Positions 4,533 to 7,440 of a DNA stretch of 7,440 bases are shown piece after piece. This DNA is from Candidatus Peregrinibacteria bacterium (GTDB lineage Bacteria; Patescibacteriota; Gracilibacteria; UBA1369; LOWO2-01-FULL-3): NCBI GenBank assembly GCA_014728975.1, contig WJKQ01000114.1, positions 1 to 7,440 on the forward strand, given 5' to 3'. Below the pieces are notes generated by a model that made no database searches, was not told the DNA's origin, and worked only from the letters and a program-made list of their open reading frames with translations. The number at the start of each line of letters is the position of its first letter. Positions within the stretch are counted from its first letter, which is position 1. The translations under genes and the position numbers were made by a program.

Positions 4533-5534
4533 ATGTATAAAGTAGTAATATTAGGGTCAACAGGCTCTCTGGGTCGTCAGGTTTTGGAAGTTTTGGAAAA
4601 TTATAAAAATGAATTCAGAGTCATTGGCATTTCGGCATATAAAAAAGAAAAATTACTCAAAAAGCAGTCTAAAAAACACAAAGTGCCGGCGCGAAATACC
4701 GTAATTGTTTCGAAAGAATCTCCGAAAAATCTGGAAAAGCTGGCGGCCGCGGAAGATGCTGACATAGTCATTAATGTTCTGTCAGGAATATCAGGGATAA
4801 ATTCTACAATTTCAGCGCTTAAAGCGGGAAAAATTCTCATCCTGGGAAACAAAGAATCGTTAGTTGCAGAAGGGCAAAAAATCATGAAATTAGCGGGAAA
4901 AACCCTTATCCCGCTTGATTCCGAACATAATGCAATATTTGAAATCCTTAAAAAATTCCCGAAAAAAATTCCCGAAAAAATAATTCTTCCATGTTCTGGA
5001 GGCCCTTTTTTAGGAAAAAATAAAAACCAGCTCAAAAAAATCACGGCATCCGAGGCAATAAATCATCCTAAATGGGAGATGGGGGAAAAAATATCAATAG
5101 AATCAGCCACATTGATTAATAAAGGTCTTGAGATTATTGAAGCCCATTATCTTTTTAATCTCCCTTTAAAAAAAATTGACGTAATAATCCATCCGGAATG
5201 CTTAATCCACGGTATAGTACGGTTTAAAAATGAAAGCTATGCCTATATTTCAGAGCCGGACATGCGCGAACATATAGAAAACGCCCTTTTCCACGCTGTA
5301 AACAAAAAAACTCCCGGCCAAAAAAAGATCAAACATTTAAACACAAAAAAGTTCACACTATCTGCTCCGGATTATAAAACTCTTCCCGGCATAAAAATAG
5401 TTATTGAAAACTACAAAAGGTCACCCGATTCCATGAAACATTTTTTACAAAAAGAAGAACAAACCATTCAAAAATTCCTGAACGATAAAATCAGTTTTAT
5501 TGAAATTTTTGAGAGCCTTCAACCCGCTTCCTGA
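4533..5534 (+). CDS. dxr: 1-deoxy-D-xylulose 5-phosphate reductoisomerase, short C-terminus
   Basis: DXR (IspC) rearranges and reduces DXP to MEP with NADPH and a divalent metal, the committed MEP step. The NADPH fold opens with ILGSTGSLG (6-14), and LGNKESLV follows at 104-111. Catalytic residues are in place: Asp129 and Glu131 (LDSEHNAIF), SGGPF at 155-159, HPKWEMG at 178-184 with the loop Trp, and ESATLINKGLE at 190-200 with Asn196, Lys197 and Glu200. IHPECLIHGIV (219-229) and EPDMREHI (241-248) also fit. At 333 residues it is shorter than the 380-400 typical of the family. The usual N-A-A-N-E motif region reads FLQKEEQTIQKFL (304-316), and the last 45 or so residues of the C-terminal helical domain are missing. 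ATG at 4533 is preferred over the in-frame TTG at 4488, which precedes the conserved start by 15 residues and falls in the palindrome. Its end overlaps the convergent receiver gene by 38 nt. Confidence 0.93.
   Translation: MYKVVILGSTGSLGRQVLEVLENYKNEFRVIGISAYKKEKLLKKQSKKHKVPARNTVIVSKESPKNLEKLAAAEDADIVINVLSGISGINSTISALKAGKILILGNKESLVAEGQKIMKLAGKTLIPLDSEHNAIFEILKKFPKKIPEKIILPCSGGPFLGKNKNQLKKITASEAINHPKWEMGEKISIESATLINKGLEIIEAHYLFNLPLKKIDVIIHPECLIHGIVRFKNESYAYISEPDMREHIENALFHAVNKKTPGQKKIKHLNTKKFTLSAPDYKTLPGIKIVIENYKRSPDSMKHFLQKEEQTIQKFLNDKISFIEIFESLQPAS
4954..4979 (+). repeat. Tandem 13-bp duplication inside dxr
   Basis: AATTCCCGAAAAA occurs twice head to tail and is followed by more A residues. 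It encodes the KKFPKKIPEKI stretch between the DSE metal site and SGGPF. Thirteen is not a multiple of three, so gain or loss of one unit would shift the frame. Confidence 0.6.
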
Positions 5535-6027
5535 TTTCTTGTATAGCTTTGCAAACTGTCCGCCTCAATTCTTCAACTCCAAAAGGTTTATGAAGATACT
5601 CGATACCTTCCGTTTTCATAAGATCTTCAAGCACTTTCCTGTCTCCAGACGGTGAATCGGGGGCGTAACGGTTATCAGCCGAAGACAATACCACGGGAAC
5701 GGTATTAAGCCCCCTTTCTCTCATTTCTTCTACGAGATGTTCTCCTCTTTTTCCCAATTCCTTCCTGGAATAATGTATTCCCATATCCGATATCACAAGG
5801 GCGATTCTTTCCCCCAGATTTCCTCTCAGTTTTTGTATGGCATTATTTACGGAAACGTCTGCTTCAAAAGAAAAATCGGGAAAATTTTCTTCACACACCA
5901 TCTCAAACAAAGCTCTTTCATCATCATAGTGACTGACAAAAAGAACACTTCTTCTGTCATTTTTTTGATGTAATTCCCGCAACGCGTTGTTCGCCTGTAA
6001 TTTATCGACGTTTGTCATATTTGTCAT
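5497..6027 (-). CDS. Stand-alone atypical receiver-domain protein
   Basis: This 176-residue protein is a single CheY-like receiver domain with no output domain, preceded by a charged N-terminal segment of about 26 residues. Beta strand 1 is SVLFVSHYDDE (27-37), ALVISDMGI (76-84) carries the probable phospho-acceptor Asp81, PVVLSSA (111-117) supplies the switch Ser116, and YLHKPFGVEEL (144-154) supplies Lys147 in the conserved K-P pair. The acidic pair that normally follows beta 1 is replaced by Ser-His, with aspartates two residues further on, so metal binding and phosphorylation may be altered. About nine extra residues (120-131, YAPDSPSGDRKV) lie between the switch Ser and Lys147. No histidine kinase is visible. 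The gene lies antisense within the MEP cluster. Two in-frame ATGs (6027 and 6018) arise from a 9-bp repeat; the first is used here and either could be the start. Confidence 0.82.
   Translation of the reverse strand: MTNMTNVDKLQANNALRELHQKNDRRSVLFVSHYDDERALFEMVCEENFPDFSFEADVSVNNAIQKLRGNLGERIALVISDMGIHYSRKELGKRGEHLVEEMRERGLNTVPVVLSSADNRYAPDSPSGDRKVLEDLMKTEGIEYLHKPFGVEELRRTVCKAIQEIRKRVEGSQKFQ
6010..6027 (-). repeat. 9-bp tandem repeat at the receiver gene start
   Basis: On the plus strand GTTTGTCAT is followed by ATTTGTCAT, so the protein begins Met-Thr-Asn-Met-Thr-Asn. It creates two candidate start codons nine bases apart. Confidence 0.6.
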
Positions 6028-6043
6028 TAATATTTAAGGAAAA

Positions 6044-6072
6044 ATGATGATATATATTAATAAAGATGTCAA
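6044..6072 (-). promoter_or_regulatory. Putative promoter of the receiver-domain gene
   Basis: On the minus strand a perfect TTGACA (6072-6067) is followed after 17 nt by CATCAT (6049-6044), 4 of 6 consensus matches. Transcription would start near 6037, giving a leader of about 10 nt to the first ATG or 19 nt to the second. Confidence 0.4.
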
Positions 6073-6103
6073 CCTTGAACTTGCCATGACATTTAAGAAA
6101 TGT
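6066..6103. repeat. Overlapping inverted repeats in the receiver/ispDF divergent region
   Basis: ATGTCA (6066-6071) and TGACAT (6087-6092) form one inverted repeat with a 15-nt spacer. ACATTT (6089-6094) and AAATGT (6098-6103) form a second with a 3-nt spacer. They lie between two divergent starts and overlap the predicted promoter elements of both genes, so they are operator candidates. In such AT-rich DNA short arms can also arise by chance. Confidence 0.4.
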
Positions 6104-6108
6104 AAAAA
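6081..6108 (+). promoter_or_regulatory. Weak putative ispDF promoter
   Basis: TTGCCA (6081-6086) and TAAAAA (6103-6108), preceded by TG, are 16 nt apart and precede the ispDF ATG by 22 nt. Each hexamer matches consensus only moderately, so other placements in this AT-rich stretch are possible. Confidence 0.3.
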
Positions 6109-6130
6109 TAATGATCAATAAAAGAAAAAA

Positions 6131-7303
6131 ATGAATCATGTGATAATTCTGGCCGCTGGCCGGGGAAAGAGAATGAAGTCAAAAAAGGATAAAATGCTTT
6201 TCGAAATTAACGGAAAGCCTCTGATTTATTATACAATTATGGCTTTCAATGATCACCCTGAAATCGATTCTATAGTCCTGGTGGTCAATCAAGACAATAA
6301 AGAAATAATTGAGAAAACAATAAAAGAATTTCTCTTCCAAAAAGTAAAAAAAACAATATTGGGCGGCAATTCAAGAAAAAATTCTTTTGAAAAGGGGTTT
6401 CTGTCGTTGAAAGATGCTGTGAAACCAAATGACATCATTATTGTTCAAAACGGAGCAAATCCTTTGCCGTCTCATAAAGAAATTTCCGAATGTATCGAAA
6501 AAACAGAACAAACGGGAGCCTGTGTAGTCGGACATTCCCTTACATCAACAATAAAACAAATAGATGAAAAACACGTTATAAGAACACACGACAGAAACAG
6601 GCTTTTTGCGGCCGAAACTCCACAGGCGGGAAAATATAAAATTCTTAAAAAAGCGCTTATCAACGCGGAGGAAAATAACCTTGAAGCAACGGATGAAGCA
6701 ATGATGCTCGAGGCTATAGAGCAAAAAATAGCTTATGTAAAAGCCTCCGAAGATAATTTCAAGATAACTTCTCGGGCCGATTTAACCAGGCTAAAAGCGA
6801 TTTTGGGTGAAATTCCTGATGATTTTCGGGTTGGAATAGGACAAGACAGCCATTTATTTGAAGAAAAAAAGAAAGGACTGGCTCTTGGAGGAATCAAGTT
6901 TAAAGAAGAACCAAAATTAAAGGCAAACTCGGACGGTGACGTAATACTTCACGCTGTTTTCAACGCTTTATCCCAGGCGATCGGCTACAAATCAATTGGA
7001 TTTTACGCCGACTCTTTATGTGAAGAAGGAATAAAAGAAAGTAAGAAATACTTAAATTTCATTCTTAAAAAAGTCAAAGAAGAAAAATTTAAAATCAACA
7101 GTCTGGGGCTCATGATAGAAGCCGCAAAACCGCGAATTGATCCGCATGTTAAAGAGCTAAAAAAAAGCCTTTCAAACCTTTTGACTGTTCCGGAAACAAG
7201 GATAGGAATTACCGCAACTACGGGCGAGAAATCAACGATTTTTGGAGAAGGACTCGGAATACAGTGTTTTGCCATTATTTCACTTAAGAAAGAAAAATGT
7301 TGA
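6131..7303 (+). CDS. ispDF: Bifunctional IspD-IspF (MEP cytidylyltransferase / MEcPP synthase)
   Basis: One 390-residue chain fuses two MEP-pathway enzymes: IspD, making CDP-ME from MEP and CTP, and IspF, cyclising CDP-ME 2-phosphate to MEcPP. The IspD part (about 1-225) has ILAAGRGKRM (6-15) for CTP binding, Lys21, GGNSRKNS (78-85), DRNRLF with ETPQ (154-165), TDEA (187-190) and NFKIT with Lys211. The IspF part (about 232-386) begins RVGIGQDSH with metal ligands Asp239 and His241, then SDGDVILHA with His274 and a TATTGEK end (361-367). Several usually invariant positions differ. IspD's HDAAR loop reads QNGAN (106-110). In IspF, AHSDGD becomes ANSDGD, the Asp of xDALLGA becomes Asn278 and DIG becomes SIG (288). 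Fusions of this order are known in Alphaproteobacteria and Campylobacterota. The ATG is fixed by the IspD N-terminus. The gene lies downstream of dxr and upstream of ispE on the same strand. Confidence 0.93.
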   Translation: MNHVIILAAGRGKRMKSKKDKMLFEINGKPLIYYTIMAFNDHPEIDSIVLVVNQDNKEIIEKTIKEFLFQKVKKTILGGNSRKNSFEKGFLSLKDAVKPNDIIIVQNGANPLPSHKEISECIEKTEQTGACVVGHSLTSTIKQIDEKHVIRTHDRNRLFAAETPQAGKYKILKKALINAEENNLEATDEAMMLEAIEQKIAYVKASEDNFKITSRADLTRLKAILGEIPDDFRVGIGQDSHLFEEKKKGLALGGIKFKEEPKLKANSDGDVILHAVFNALSQAIGYKSIGFYADSLCEEGIKESKKYLNFILKKVKEEKFKINSLGLMIEAAKPRIDPHVKELKKSLSNLLTVPETRIGITATTGEKSTIFGEGLGIQCFAIISLKKEKC

Positions 7304-7333
7304 CTACCCCGATCAAACCACGCAACATTTTCA

Positions 7334-7339
7334 TATAAT
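7334..7339 (+). promoter_or_regulatory. Possible ispE -10 element
   Basis: A perfect TATAAT lies 28 nt before the ispE ATG in the 64-nt gap after ispDF. No matching -35 is found at 16-18 nt upstream; TTGACT at 7300-7305 is 28 nt away and too far. It may give ispE its own promoter or be a chance hit in AT-rich DNA. Confidence 0.3.
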
Positions 7340-7367
7340 TCAAGGATTTTTAAGAAACAAAAAAAAC

Positions 7368-7440
7368 ATGAAAATTTTTGCGCCGGCAAAATTAAATATT
7401 TGTTTAGACATACTAAAGAAAAGCCCTTCTGGATTTCATG
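7368..7440 (+). CDS. ispE: 4-diphosphocytidyl-2-C-methyl-D-erythritol kinase, N-terminal fragment
   Basis: The gene begins with ATG at 7368 and leaves the window after 24 codons. The visible peptide starts MKIFAPAKLNICLDIL and ends SPSGFH. This is the IspE N-terminal signature P-A-K-I/L-N followed by L-x-V/I-L and a D-G-Y-H turn, here S-G-F-H. IspE is a GHMP-family kinase that phosphorylates CDP-ME using ATP, the step between the two activities of the preceding IspD-IspF fusion, so the context agrees strongly. It starts 64 nt after ispDF on the same strand. An A-rich stretch, not a Shine-Dalgarno motif, precedes the ATG. The ATP-binding G-L-G-x-G-S-S loop lies beyond the window, so activity cannot be judged. 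Confidence 0.88.
   Translation, partial: MKIFAPAKLNICLDILKKSPSGFH

Noticed and set aside
4601..5044. 147-codon open frame on the minus strand inside dxr
   Set aside because: It is wholly antisense to a strongly supported gene and has no recognisable motif; it is a frame shadow.
5535..5700. A frameshifted remainder of the DXR C-terminal domain after the stop
   Set aside because: The forward reading directly after the TGA soon meets a stop and shows no DXR-like residues. The strand is occupied by the receiver gene in the other direction.
7003..7389. 128-codon minus-strand open frame across the end of ispDF and the start of ispE
   Set aside because: It overlaps two recognised plus-strand genes and its translation shows no family signature.
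1..7440. UGA recoded as a sense codon, as in Gracilibacteria or Absconditabacteria
   Set aside because: TGA ends dxr and ispDF cleanly, and no conserved motif reads through an in-frame TGA.

Overview
This AT-rich window (roughly 35-40% GC by eye) is a compact bacterial chromosomal segment with twelve protein genes, two of them cut by the window edges. Nothing in it looks mobile: I see no transposase, integrase, phage gene, CRISPR array, tRNA or rRNA. TGA ends two well-supported genes (dxr and ispDF) and never appears as a sense codon, so the ordinary bacterial code applies. The combination of a MurF without its usual N-terminal domain, a short DXR, an IspD-IspF fusion and a near absence of Shine-Dalgarno sequences suggests a divergent bacterial lineage, possibly an uncultured candidate phylum such as Patescibacteria/CPR. 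That placement is inference and is not secure.

Layout. (1) Positions 1-2279, minus strand: a tight operon of a MurF-like Mur ligase, the clamp-loader delta' subunit (holB) and the start of a probable PSP1/RicT-family protein, separated by 2 nt each. (2) 2280-2382: a divergent promoter region with mirror-image extended -10 elements. (3) 2383-3277, plus strand: an exported cyclophilin-type prolyl isomerase, probably a lipoprotein, and an acylphosphatase. The latter converges on rplT with overlapping stop codons. (4) 3274-4414, minus strand: the classical infC-rpmI-rplT translation operon. Homology places the infC start upstream of any ATG, GTG or TTG, most likely at an ATA codon. (5) 4415-4532: a divergent control region holding a perfect 20-bp palindrome, a good promoter for infC and a small hairpin followed by a U tract in the infC leader. 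(6) 4533-7440, mainly plus strand: a non-mevalonate (MEP) isoprenoid cluster of dxr, an ispD-ispF fusion and the start of ispE. It is interrupted by a minus-strand stand-alone receiver-domain gene that overlaps the dxr 3' end by 38 nt.

Functional reading. The cluster covers four MEP-pathway activities: DXP reductoisomerase, CDP-ME synthase, CDP-ME kinase and MEcPP synthase. The remaining genes cover peptidoglycan precursor synthesis, DNA replication, translation initiation and 50S assembly. Most of this is housekeeping. The points worth a second look are the infC start codon, the palindrome and leader hairpin between infC and dxr, the trimmed or substituted enzymes (MurF, DXR, IspDF), the atypical receiver antisense inside the MEP cluster, and the consistent lack of Shine-Dalgarno motifs.
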